Shown: positions 42,996 through 51,575 of the stretch, piece after piece
How the letters are laid out: each line of letters starts with the position of its first letter
How positions within the stretch are numbered: the first letter of the stretch is position 1
Source: an uncultured Bacteroidaceae bacterium
GTDB lineage: Bacteria > Bacteroidota > Bacteroidia > Bacteroidales > Bacteroidaceae
DNA length: 64,000 nucleotides
Direction of reading: 5' to 3'
Assembly (NCBI GenBank): GCA_905234735.1
Contig: CAJOJA010000011.1
Location: 1-64,000 of the forward strand
The notes under the pieces: generated by a model
Told to the model about the DNA's origin: nothing
What the model saw: only the letters and a program-made list of their open reading frames with translations
The model's database searches: none
Translations under genes and position numbers: made by a program

Positions 42996-44074
42996 GAAAA
43001 GTAACATTGTTGTTGGATGATGGGACTAAGTTCCATGGGACATCCTTCGGATATGAGAAACCTGTTGCTGGCGAGGTGGTCTTCAACACAGCCATGATGG
43101 GTTATCCTGAAAGTTTAACCGACCCCTCGTATGAGGGGCAGATAATGGTTATGACCTATCCGCTCGTGGGAAACTATGGTGTTCCCGAGTTGTCAATCGA
43201 GCCCAACGGACTCACGACCTACATGGAGAGTCCCAGCATCCATCCGCGAGCCATCGTAGTGACCGACTATAGTACCGAATATAGCCACTGGAATGCCAAA
43301 CAGACGCTGGCCGACTGGCTGAAGAGCGAACAGGTGGTGGGCGTAACGGGTGTGGATACCCGCGAGCTTACGAAGGTGCTGCGCGAGAACGGCGTGATGA
43401 TGGGTAAGATACTTTTCGATGACGAGCCCGAGAACATTCCTGCGGCAGAGTACGAGGGAGTGAATTTCGTGGAGCAGGTCAGCTGCAAGGAAATCATCAC
43501 CTACAAGTCGGGCAAAGCTGATGCAAAGCGCGTGGTGTTGGTTGACTGCGGTGTGAAGGAAAACATCATCCGCTGTCTGCTGGTGCGCGGCATCGATGTG
43601 GTGCGTGTACCCTGGGACTACGACTTCAACGATATGGAGTTCGATGGCCTGTTTCTGGCCAATGGTCCAGGCAACCCCGACATGTGCGAAAAGACGGTAG
43701 AGCATATCAAGAAGTTCCTGGCCAATCCCGTGGTACGTCCCTGCATGGGCATCTGCATGGGTAATCAGTTGCTGGCAAAGGCCGCCGGTGCCACGATATA
43801 CAAACTGAAGTACGGACACCGCAGCCACAACCAACCCGTCCGTCAGGTGGGCACCTCGCATTGTTACATCACCAGTCAGAATCACGGATATGCCGTAGAC
43901 GATAAAACACTGGGGGCCGACTGGGAACCGCTGTTCGTGAACATGAACGACGGGTCGAACGAGGGCATTCGTCATAAGACTAACCCCTGGTTCTCGGCTC
44001 AGTTCCACCCCGAAGCCTGCTCAGGCCCCGTGGACGCAGAAGATTTATTTGACAAACTCGTGAAACTTTTATAA
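42992..44074 (+). CDS. carA: Carbamoyl-phosphate synthase small (glutaminase) subunit
   Basis: Hydrolyses glutamine to supply ammonia to CarB for pyrimidine and arginine synthesis. 360 aa. The N-terminal domain shows FNTAMMGYPESLTDPSYEGQ. The glutamine amidotransferase domain has FLANGPGNPD, the nucleophile in MGICMGNQLLA and the QFHPEACSGP His/Glu pair. Start overlaps the purF stop, and carB begins 2 bases after its stop. Confidence 0.98.
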   Translation: MRKVTLLLDDGTKFHGTSFGYEKPVAGEVVFNTAMMGYPESLTDPSYEGQIMVMTYPLVGNYGVPELSIEPNGLTTYMESPSIHPRAIVVTDYSTEYSHWNAKQTLADWLKSEQVVGVTGVDTRELTKVLRENGVMMGKILFDDEPENIPAAEYEGVNFVEQVSCKEIITYKSGKADAKRVVLVDCGVKENIIRCLLVRGIDVVRVPWDYDFNDMEFDGLFLANGPGNPDMCEKTVEHIKKFLANPVVRPCMGICMGNQLLAKAAGATIYKLKYGHRSHNQPVRQVGTSHCYITSQNHGYAVDDKTLGADWEPLFVNMNDGSNEGIRHKTNPWFSAQFHPEACSGPVDAEDLFDKLVKLL

Positions 44075-44076
44075 TT

Positions 44077-47000
44077 ATGCCATCCAATCATATCAAGAAA
44101 GTCCTGCTGTTGGGCTCTGGTGCCCTGAAGATAGGCGAGGCAGGCGAATTTGACTACAGCGGTTCGCAAGCCCTGAAAGCACTCAAGGAAGAGGGTATAG
44201 AGACTGTGCTCATCAACCCCAATATTGCCACCGTACAGACATCGGAGGGTGTGGCCGACCACATTTATTTCCTGCCCGTGACCCCCTATTTCGTGGAGCG
44301 TGTCATCGAGAAGGAACGTCCACAAGGCATTCTGCTTGCCTTTGGTGGACAGACGGCCCTGAACTGCGGTGTGGAGCTCTACAAGAGCGGTGTGCTGGAG
44401 AAGTACGATCTGACGGTCCTTGGCACTCCCGTTAAGGCCATCATGGACACAGAGGACCGCGAACTCTTTGTGGAACGACTCGACGAGATTAACGTCAACA
44501 CCATCAAGAGTCACGCCTGCGAGGATATCGAATCGGCACGCAAGGCAGCCAATGAACTGGGCTATCCCGTCATCATCCGTGCGGCCTACGCCTTGGGTGG
44601 ACTGGGTTCCGGCTTCTGCGATAACGAGGAAGAACTGAACCGAATAGCCGAGAAGGCCTTCTCGTTCTCTCCCCAGGTGCTGGTGGAAAAGAGCTTGAAG
44701 GGTTGGAAGGAAATAGAGTTTGAGGTCGTTCGCGACCGCTTCGATAACTGCATCGCCGTGTGCAGTATGGAGAACTTCGACCCCCTGGGCATCCATACTG
44801 GTGAGAGCATCGTGGTGGCTCCGGCACAGACACTCACCAACCATGAAGTACAGAAGTTGCGCGAGCTCAGTCTGCGCATCATCCGCCACATCGGCATCGT
44901 GGGAGAGTGCAACATCCAGTTTGCCTTCGACACCCAGAGCGAGGAATATCGCGTCATCGAGGTCAACGCCCGACTGAGCCGTTCCTCGGCACTGGCCAGC
45001 AAGGCTACGGGCTATCCCCTGGCCTTCGTCGCCTGCAAACTGGGATTGGGCTATGGGCTGTTCGACCTGAAGAATTCCGTGACGAAGACCACAACGGCCT
45101 TCTTCGAACCTGCCATCGACTATGTGGTTTGTAAGATGCCGCGTTGGGACCTGGGTAAGTTCCGCGGTGTCGACCGTGAGCTGGGCTCGTCGATGAAGTC
45201 CGTGGGCGAGGTCATGGCCATCGGACGCACCTTCGAGGAAGCCATTCAGAAGGGACTGCGCATGATAGGGCAGGGGATGCACGGATTCGTGGAGAACAAA
45301 GAACTGGAAATCAAGGACATTGACAGTGCCCTGCGCGAACCCACCGACAAGCGTGTGCTGGTCATCTCGAAGGCACTGCGTCAGGGTTACACCATCGACC
45401 AGATCTATGAGCTGACGAAGATTGACAAGTGGTTCCTCTACAAATTGCAGCATATCCGCACCATCGATGATCGTCTGCACGAGTGCATGGGGTTGGAACA
45501 GCTCGATGCCGAACTCCTGCGCACAGCCAAGGTATATGGCTTCACCGACTTCCAGATTGCCCGTGCCATTGGCATGGAGGAAAATATGGAGATGGAGGAT
45601 GCCGCGAACCTCGTACGCCAGTACCGCAAGAAGTTGAACATTCTGCCCGTAGTGAAGCAGATAGACACGCTGGCAGCCGAATATCCGGCTCGGACCAACT
45701 ACCTGTATATGACCTATAATGGTGTGGCCCACGACATCCGCTTCGAGCGCGACGGCAAGAGCATCGTGGTGCTGGGCAGCGGAGCCTATCGCATCGGTTC
45801 CAGCGTGGAGTTCGACTGGTGTGGCGTGCAGGCCCTGAACACCATCCGCAAGGAGGGCTATCGGGGAGTGATGATAAACTACAACCCCGAGACCGTCTCC
45901 ACCGACTATGACATGTGCGACCGCCTCTACTTCGACGAACTGACCTACGAGCGCGTGATGGACATCATAGAACTGGAAACACCCAAGGGCGTGGTCATCA
46001 GCACCGGCGGACAGATACCCAACAACCTGGCACTGAAACTCGATGCCCAGAAGGTTCCCATCCTGGGCACACAAGCCAAATACATCGACAATGCCGAAGA
46101 CCGCGAGAAGTTCTCCGCCATGCTGGGACGCATCGGAGTGGACCAGCCCGAATGGAGTGCGCTGACCACCATGGAGGACGTCAACAAGTTCATCGAGAAG
46201 GTGGGCTTCCCCGTACTGGTACGTCCCTCGTACGTGCTCTCCGGCGCTGCCATGAACGTCTGCTCCAACCAGGAAGAACTGGAGCGCTTCCTCATGCTCG
46301 CCGCCAACGTGTCGAAGAAGCATCCCGTGGTCATCTCCAAGTTCATGCAGAACACCAAGGAGGTGGAGATGGATGCTGTGGCGCGCAACGGCGAAATCAT
46401 TGCCTATGCCATCTCGGAGCACATCGAGTTTGCAGGCGTACACTCGGGAGATGCCACCATACAGTTCCCCGCCCAGAAACTCTACGTGGAGACTGTGCGC
46501 CGCATCAAGAAGATATCGGCACGCATCGCTCAGGAACTGAACATCTCCGGCCCCTTCAACATCCAGTATCTGGCTCGCGACAACGAAATCAAGGTCATCG
46601 AGTGCAACCTGCGTGCTTCGCGTTCGTTCCCCTTCGTGTCCAAGGTGCTGAAGGTGAACCTCATCGAAATGGCCACACGCGTCATGCTGGGCCTGCCCGT
46701 CGAGAAGTTGCACAAGAGTTTCTTCGACTTCGACTACGTGGGCATCAAGGCCAGCCAGTTCTCCTTCAACCGTCTGCAGAAGGCCGACCCCGTGCTGGGT
46801 GTGGACATGAGCTCTACGGGCGAGGTGGGCTGCCTGGGCGACGACTCCAACTGTGCCCTCATGAAGGCCATGCTCTCCGTGGGCCATCGCATACCGGAGA
46901 AGAGCATCCTGCTCTCTACGGGTGGCGCCAAGGAGAAGGCCGCCATGCTGGATGCTGCCCGCATGCTTCACGAACACGGCTACACCATCTATGCTACGGG

Positions 47001-47304
47001 TGGTACCAGCCGTTATCTCACGGAGCAGAGCATTCCCAACATCCTGGTCCACTGGCCCAGCGACAGTGACAAACAGCCCCAGGCACTCGACCTCATGCAC
47101 GAGCGCAAGATAGACATGGTGGTGAACATCCCCAAGGACCTCTCGGCAGGCGAACTGACAAATGGTTACAAGATTCGCCGTACGGCCGTTGACCTAAATA
47201 TCCCTCTGCTCACTAATAGTCGTCTGGCAGCAGCCTTCATCCAGGCCTTCTGTACCATCAAGCCCGAGGACTTGGCCATCAAGTCTTGGGAGGAATACAA
47301 GTAA
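44077..47304 (+). CDS. carB: Carbamoyl-phosphate synthase large subunit
   Basis: 1075 aa, the full length expected. Two ATP-grasp halves are seen, the first from LLLGSGALKIGEAGEFDYSG and the second from VVLGSGAYRIGSSVEFDWCG near residue 565. The C-terminal methylglyoxal-synthase-like regulatory domain (residues about 945-1075, LLSTGGAKEKAAMLDAARML then ATGGTSRYL) is present. Codons strongly favour C at third positions, as in highly expressed genes. Makes carbamoyl phosphate with CarA in the cytosol. Confidence 0.98.
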   Translation: MPSNHIKKVLLLGSGALKIGEAGEFDYSGSQALKALKEEGIETVLINPNIATVQTSEGVADHIYFLPVTPYFVERVIEKERPQGILLAFGGQTALNCGVELYKSGVLEKYDLTVLGTPVKAIMDTEDRELFVERLDEINVNTIKSHACEDIESARKAANELGYPVIIRAAYALGGLGSGFCDNEEELNRIAEKAFSFSPQVLVEKSLKGWKEIEFEVVRDRFDNCIAVCSMENFDPLGIHTGESIVVAPAQTLTNHEVQKLRELSLRIIRHIGIVGECNIQFAFDTQSEEYRVIEVNARLSRSSALASKATGYPLAFVACKLGLGYGLFDLKNSVTKTTTAFFEPAIDYVVCKMPRWDLGKFRGVDRELGSSMKSVGEVMAIGRTFEEAIQKGLRMIGQGMHGFVENKELEIKDIDSALREPTDKRVLVISKALRQGYTIDQIYELTKIDKWFLYKLQHIRTIDDRLHECMGLEQLDAELLRTAKVYGFTDFQIARAIGMEENMEMEDAANLVRQYRKKLNILPVVKQIDTLAAEYPARTNYLYMTYNGVAHDIRFERDGKSIVVLGSGAYRIGSSVEFDWCGVQALNTIRKEGYRGVMINYNPETVSTDYDMCDRLYFDELTYERVMDIIELETPKGVVISTGGQIPNNLALKLDAQKVPILGTQAKYIDNAEDREKFSAMLGRIGVDQPEWSALTTMEDVNKFIEKVGFPVLVRPSYVLSGAAMNVCSNQEELERFLMLAANVSKKHPVVISKFMQNTKEVEMDAVARNGEIIAYAISEHIEFAGVHSGDATIQFPAQKLYVETVRRIKKISARIAQELNISGPFNIQYLARDNEIKVIECNLRASRSFPFVSKVLKVNLIEMATRVMLGLPVEKLHKSFFDFDYVGIKASQFSFNRLQKADPVLGVDMSSTGEVGCLGDDSNCALMKAMLSVGHRIPEKSILLSTGGAKEKAAMLDAARMLHEHGYTIYATGGTSRYLTEQSIPNILVHWPSDSDKQPQALDLMHERKIDMVVNIPKDLSAGELTNGYKIRRTAVDLNIPLLTNSRLAAAFIQAFCTIKPEDLAIKSWEEYK

Positions 47305-47328
47305 ACGAATAAAAACATTGAGTTAAGA

Positions 47329-48960
47329 ATGGGTATTCAGGCAGTTATAGTTGCGGCTGTTCTTGTACTGATGCTGGTGGCATTGATGCGCGAACTGTTG
47401 CGCCCGGGACTGATTTTGTTCACAGCTGTGGTTTTGTTATTGTGTGCAGGAATAATCAATCCGGAGGAGGCTCTGAAAGGTTTTTCCAATAAGGGTATGA
47501 TAACTGTTGCCCTGTTGTACCTTGTAAGCGAGGGCGTACGAAGGAGTGGTCTGCTAGAACGTATTGTTTACTACGTGTTACCAACCAAGAATGTCAGCAT
47601 CACGCGAGCCAACCTGCGTTTCTATCCGATTGTCTCGTTCATTTCGGCTTTCTTCAATAACACCCCCGTAGTGGTGATCTTTGCCCCCATGATAAAGAAC
47701 TGGGCACGCAAGATGAAATTGCCGCCTACGAAGTTTCTTATTCCCCTGAGCTATGCTACCGTCATCGGCGGTATCTGTACGCTCATCGGTACCACCACCA
47801 ACCTGGTGCTTCACGGTATGCTTCTGCAAGAACATAGGGAGGAGATGAAGGCCTTTGAGGAGTCGAAGGGTGCTGTAGAGGGCATACTGCTGCACTTCAA
47901 TATCGATGGTATGCACATGTTTGAGCTTACCAAAGTGGGTATCTTCATAGCTCTTGCCGGACTTGTCTATCTCATATTCTTCTCCCAATACCTTCTGCCC
48001 GACAAACGTAAGGCAGAGGAGGAAGCCGAGGAGATGAGCCTTGCGCCAGGTATGGTACGCCACGAGGTGATGTTGGGTAATCGCTTTCCCGGATTGGGCA
48101 AGACGTTGCGTGACTTCGATTTCTACCGTCGCTATGGTGCTCATGTGCGCGCCATTAGTCGTGGCGGTCAGATAGTGGAGGGCGACTACATGAACATGCG
48201 TATGACCCACGAGGATACCCTAATCGTGGATGCTCCTGAAGATTTTAGGAAGACGTGGCGCGAGAGTAAGGTATTCTGGATGATAAACCGCGTTGGTGAC
48301 TATGAACCGCCGATGGGTACGAAAAAACGTTGGGCAGCACTGCTTTTGCTCATCATGATGATTATTGGTGCTACTGTTGGTGAACTGCCTATAGTAAAGG
48401 ATAATTTCCAGTTTATCAAACTCGATATGTTCTTCTTTGCCTGCGTCACCACCATAATTATGGCCTGGACGCATATGTTTCCTGTGAAGAAGTACACCAA
48501 GTACCTTTCTTGGGATGTGCTGGTTACCATTGCCTGTGCTTTTGCCATCTCTGCTGCGATGACCAAGTCCGGATTTGCCGATTTCGTGGGTGGGTACATC
48601 ATTTCGCTTACGGACAGCGTCCAAGGTAGCCGTTGGGCCATCTACATCATTCTGGCAGCTTTGTTCCTGATTACGAACATATTTACGGAACTCATTACCA
48701 ATAATGCAGCTGCTGCGCTGGCTTTTCCCTTGGCTCTCTCTGTAGCGGAGAACTTGGGTGTCAACCCAATGCCTTTCGTCGTCTGTGTATGCTTTGCCGC
48801 CTCATCGGCATTCAGCACGCCGATCGGTTATCAGACAAACCTTATCGTTCAGGGTGTTGGTGGCTATCGGTTCACAGACTTCGTCAAGGTGGGTCTGCCT
48901 ATGAACATCATTGTCTTTGTCCTCTCTGTCTTCCTTATTCCCCTCGTCTACGGACTATAA
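47329..48960 (+). CDS. SLC13/DASS-type anion permease with an RCK_C-like middle domain
   Basis: 543 aa. About ten hydrophobic helices are arranged in two halves. The SLC13/CitMHS signatures are the SAFFNNTPVVVIFAPMI motif, GGICTLIGTTTNLVLHGM, and the C-terminal ASSAFSTPIGYQTNLIVQG. A cytosolic domain (about residues 235-300, VMLGNRFPGLGKTLRDFDFY then EDTLIVDAP) resembles TrkA-C/RCK_C. Substrate may be a dicarboxylate or sulfate; not determinable. It lies 24 bases after carB and is convergent with yggS. Confidence 0.88.
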   Translation: MGIQAVIVAAVLVLMLVALMRELLRPGLILFTAVVLLLCAGIINPEEALKGFSNKGMITVALLYLVSEGVRRSGLLERIVYYVLPTKNVSITRANLRFYPIVSFISAFFNNTPVVVIFAPMIKNWARKMKLPPTKFLIPLSYATVIGGICTLIGTTTNLVLHGMLLQEHREEMKAFEESKGAVEGILLHFNIDGMHMFELTKVGIFIALAGLVYLIFFSQYLLPDKRKAEEEAEEMSLAPGMVRHEVMLGNRFPGLGKTLRDFDFYRRYGAHVRAISRGGQIVEGDYMNMRMTHEDTLIVDAPEDFRKTWRESKVFWMINRVGDYEPPMGTKKRWAALLLLIMMIIGATVGELPIVKDNFQFIKLDMFFFACVTTIIMAWTHMFPVKKYTKYLSWDVLVTIACAFAISAAMTKSGFADFVGGYIISLTDSVQGSRWAIYIILAALFLITNIFTELITNNAAAALAFPLALSVAENLGVNPMPFVVCVCFAASSAFSTPIGYQTNLIVQGVGGYRFTDFVKVGLPMNIIVFVLSVFLIPLVYGL

Positions 48961-48975
48961 TGGCATAGGATTTCC

Positions 48976-49641
48976 CTAGTACTGTCGGGCACCGAAAATA
49001 CGGCTGCCGATACGGATTAGGGTGGCACCGTGGCGGAGGGCAATAGGGTAGTCGTCGGACATACCCCAGGAACATTCGCAGAACGTAGGTTGGTTGGCGA
49101 AGTAGTGTTCGCGTGCATGGAGGAAAAACTGGTAAGCCTGTTCGAATTCTGAGGCTATCTGGTGTTCATCGTCGGTGAGCGATGCCATGCACATGATGCC
49201 GCGAATTTCTGCTCCCGTCATCGACTGCCATTCGCCTTGGCTTAGGAAAGCTTCTGCTTCGTCGGGGGTAAAACCGAACTTTGTATCCTCCTGAGCTACG
49301 TGGAGCTGCAGGAGACAGGGTATACGACGTCCGCATCGTATGCCTTGGCGGCTGATCTCTGCCAGCAACTTAGGACTATCAACGGCATGGATGAGCGCAA
49401 CGTAGGGAGCGATGTACTTGACCTTGTTGGTTTGCAGGTGGCCTATGAAGTGCCACTGGATGTCGGTAGGAAGTGCGTCGTGCTTGTGCTGCATTTCCTG
49501 AACATGGCTTTCGCCGAACACTCGCTGTCCCGCCTTGTAAGCCTCCATGAGGGCTTCCTCGGGGTGGAACTTAGAAACTGCCACCAAACGTACATTTGGT
49601 GGCAGCGATTCTGTAATCTTTAGAATTTCGTCCTTAATCAT
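48976..49641 (-). CDS. YggS/PROSC-family pyridoxal-phosphate-binding protein
   Basis: 221 aa, of the single-domain alanine-racemase-like fold that helps PLP homeostasis. VRLVAVSKFHPEEALMEAY contains the PLP lysine; GESHVQEMQHKHDAL, WHFIGHLQTNK, and the closing GMSDDYPIALRHGATLIRIG with RIFGARQY are the family marks. It ends in TAG. It follows the DUF4494 gene by 23 bases and is convergent with the permease gene, 15 bases apart. Confidence 0.96.
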   Translation of the reverse strand: MIKDEILKITESLPPNVRLVAVSKFHPEEALMEAYKAGQRVFGESHVQEMQHKHDALPTDIQWHFIGHLQTNKVKYIAPYVALIHAVDSPKLLAEISRQGIRCGRRIPCLLQLHVAQEDTKFGFTPDEAEAFLSQGEWQSMTGAEIRGIMCMASLTDDEHQIASEFEQAYQFFLHAREHYFANQPTFCECSWGMSDDYPIALRHGATLIRIGSRIFGARQY

Positions 49642-49664
49642 CCTTAATCTTAAAGCTCAAACCT

Positions 49665-50102
49665 TTAATCCTTTTTATACGGAAAAACATCTAGGATAGG
49701 CGTTTCGGTCATGGACGTCATCTGCCAGTCGCCCATGGTGCCAGCCATGCCTTTCTCGAGATTCACCACGGCGGTTTTCAGATCGCGAGCCTGAACAAGC
49801 ATAGTCTGGCTGGTACGCTTCTCCACAGCGGTTTTTTCGTCGAGGGTGATGAAGACCACCTTGGCACGGTACCAACGGTCGTCGTTGCCGTCGTTGCTTG
49901 CCATGAGTTCGGCCAGACGTGCCTTCTTGATGCCGGCCACCTCATAGTCACCGCTCATATATGGTTCCACCTCCTCAAGGAAACGTCGTTCAGCCTCTGT
50001 AAACGTTAGGGCATCCACCATGTACGTCTCTGTTACCTTCTTAATTTTTCCGTCTTCCATGGTTTTGTCGTAACGGATTTTGCATTCAAACCATATCGCC
50101 AT
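49665..50102 (-). CDS. DUF4494-type protein
   Basis: 145 aa, cytosolic, no signal peptide. Begins MAIWFECKIRYDKTMEDGKI and contains VDALTFTEAERRFLEEVEPY and WYRAKVVFITLDEK, matching what I recall of the DUF4494 family common in Bacteroidota. Function unknown. It lies between the efflux operon and yggS and may be read from either. Confidence 0.8.
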   Translation of the reverse strand: MAIWFECKIRYDKTMEDGKIKKVTETYMVDALTFTEAERRFLEEVEPYMSGDYEVAGIKKARLAELMASNDGNDDRWYRAKVVFITLDEKTAVEKRTSQTMLVQARDLKTAVVNLEKGMAGTMGDWQMTSMTETPILDVFPYKKD

Positions 50103-50140
50103 AGTATATTTGTTTTCGTTGTTTGTGTATACTGGATAGA

Positions 50141-51550
50141 TTATTTTGCTCCGCCGCCTAGGGCCTGGTAGAAGTTAATGGTGTGGGCGACAATGTTGTA
50201 ATTGTTGGCCACCTCGCTTAGTTGTGCTCCGAGCAGATTGCTTTGAGCCGTAAGTACGTTGAGGTAGTTTACTTGGTTGCTATTTTGCATCAAAGCCTCA
50301 GTGGCCTCAACTGCTTCGGTCAGACTATTTATCTGATTGGTAATCAAATCTTTCTTAGCACGACACACTTTCAGTGCAGCCATAGACGATGCCACCTCGT
50401 ATCCGGCATCGAGTACAGTCTGTTGGAACCCTATGCTGGCAATCTCAATTTCAGCCTTCGCATTCTTGTAGGCGGCACGCAGTTTTCCTTGGTTGAAGAG
50501 GGGCTGGGCCAGTGATGCCACCACAGCAGCAATGGCTCCTCCAGGGTTAACAACCATGTTGCCAATCGAATTAGCATATTGTCCGTTGGCCGTAATGGTG
50601 AGTTGGGGGAAAAAGGCTGCCTTAGCTTGGTTCTTGGCATAGAAGGCCGAGGCCAGTGCCAACTCGGCCTGTCGCACGTCGGGACGGCGATTGAGCAGGT
50701 TGATGGGAACACCCGTGACGCAGAGGCTAGGTGTCTGGAATGTACTGAGCGAGGAACGTTCAAAGTGATGGGGCACCTCACCGATGAGGTTGGATAATGT
50801 GTTCTCGGTCTTGAACATTCGGTCTTCCAATTCCACCAAGCTTGCACAAATGTTCCAGTAGTTGGCCTCTGTGCTTGCCACAGCGGCCTTGTTGCTCTGT
50901 CCGGCCTCCATGAGCATTTTCGTCACTTCCAGATTCTTTTTCCAGTTGGCAGCTGTTTCGCGGGTGATACGTATCTGGTCGTCAATCATGCATAGGCTAT
51001 AGTAGAGTGTGGCAATGTTGGCCACAACGGCAGTCTGTACAGCCTGTCGTACACTTTGCATATTCTCTACGGCTACCTGGCTGCGTTTCTTGGCGTTGCG
51101 AAGCTGGCCAAAGCAGTCGACCTGCCAACTGGCGGCAATGGGGATGGAATAGGTCTTCGATGCTCCGCCACCGAATACATTCTGGTACTGGGGACGATTC
51201 TGGGGATCCCAGAGTCCACCAATGCTTCCCGAAGGAGCCAGCGAGATACTGGGGTAGAAAGCCAGTTTGGCAGCTTTCAGATTGTTCTGTGCCTCTTGGA
51301 TGCGGAGGTCGGCCTGACGCATGTTGCTATTCTGAGCAAGACCCTTTTCAATGAGTGCCTGCAGTTGTGGATCGGTGAACACCTCGCGCCATGTCAGGTC
51401 GCCCATGCTCAACGAATCGCCGCTTTGTGCACGCCCGTAGATACCGTCGGTAACGATGTCTGTGGGGCGTTCGTAGTTCTTGTACAAGCCGCAGCTAACC
51501 AACAATAGTAAAAATGAAAAATTAAAAATTAAAAATGATATTCGTTTCAT
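50141..51550 (-). CDS. TolC/OprM-type outer-membrane efflux lipoprotein
   Basis: Start at ATG 51550 (MKRISFLIF). Lipobox LVSC (Cys20). 469 aa, with the NodT/OprM repeat structure: NMRQADLRIQEAQNNLKAAK, VDCFGQLRNAKKRSQ, NLLNRRPDVRQAELALASAF and the second-half QPLFNQGKLRAAYKNAKAEI. It completes a tripartite pump with the two genes upstream. Its signal peptide (RISFLIFNFSFLLLL) is encoded by a simple ATTTTTA-type repeat of the kind that fills spacers in this genome. Confidence 0.95.
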   Translation of the reverse strand: MKRISFLIFNFSFLLLLVSCGLYKNYERPTDIVTDGIYGRAQSGDSLSMGDLTWREVFTDPQLQALIEKGLAQNSNMRQADLRIQEAQNNLKAAKLAFYPSISLAPSGSIGGLWDPQNRPQYQNVFGGGASKTYSIPIAASWQVDCFGQLRNAKKRSQVAVENMQSVRQAVQTAVVANIATLYYSLCMIDDQIRITRETAANWKKNLEVTKMLMEAGQSNKAAVASTEANYWNICASLVELEDRMFKTENTLSNLIGEVPHHFERSSLSTFQTPSLCVTGVPINLLNRRPDVRQAELALASAFYAKNQAKAAFFPQLTITANGQYANSIGNMVVNPGGAIAAVVASLAQPLFNQGKLRAAYKNAKAEIEIASIGFQQTVLDAGYEVASSMAALKVCRAKKDLITNQINSLTEAVEATEALMQNSNQVNYLNVLTAQSNLLGAQLSEVANNYNIVAHTINFYQALGGGAK

Positions 51551-51575
51551 AATTATCAATTGTCAATAATAATTA

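Noticed and set aside
42078..43007. 309-codon frame antisense to purF
   Set aside because: Lies opposite a certain purF sequence; composition is that of a shadow frame.
43999..47100. Open frame of 1033 codons antisense to carB
   Set aside because: carB is certain on the plus strand; its strong codon bias leaves the opposite strand free of stops. The antisense translation is His/Val/Leu-rich with no recognisable domain.
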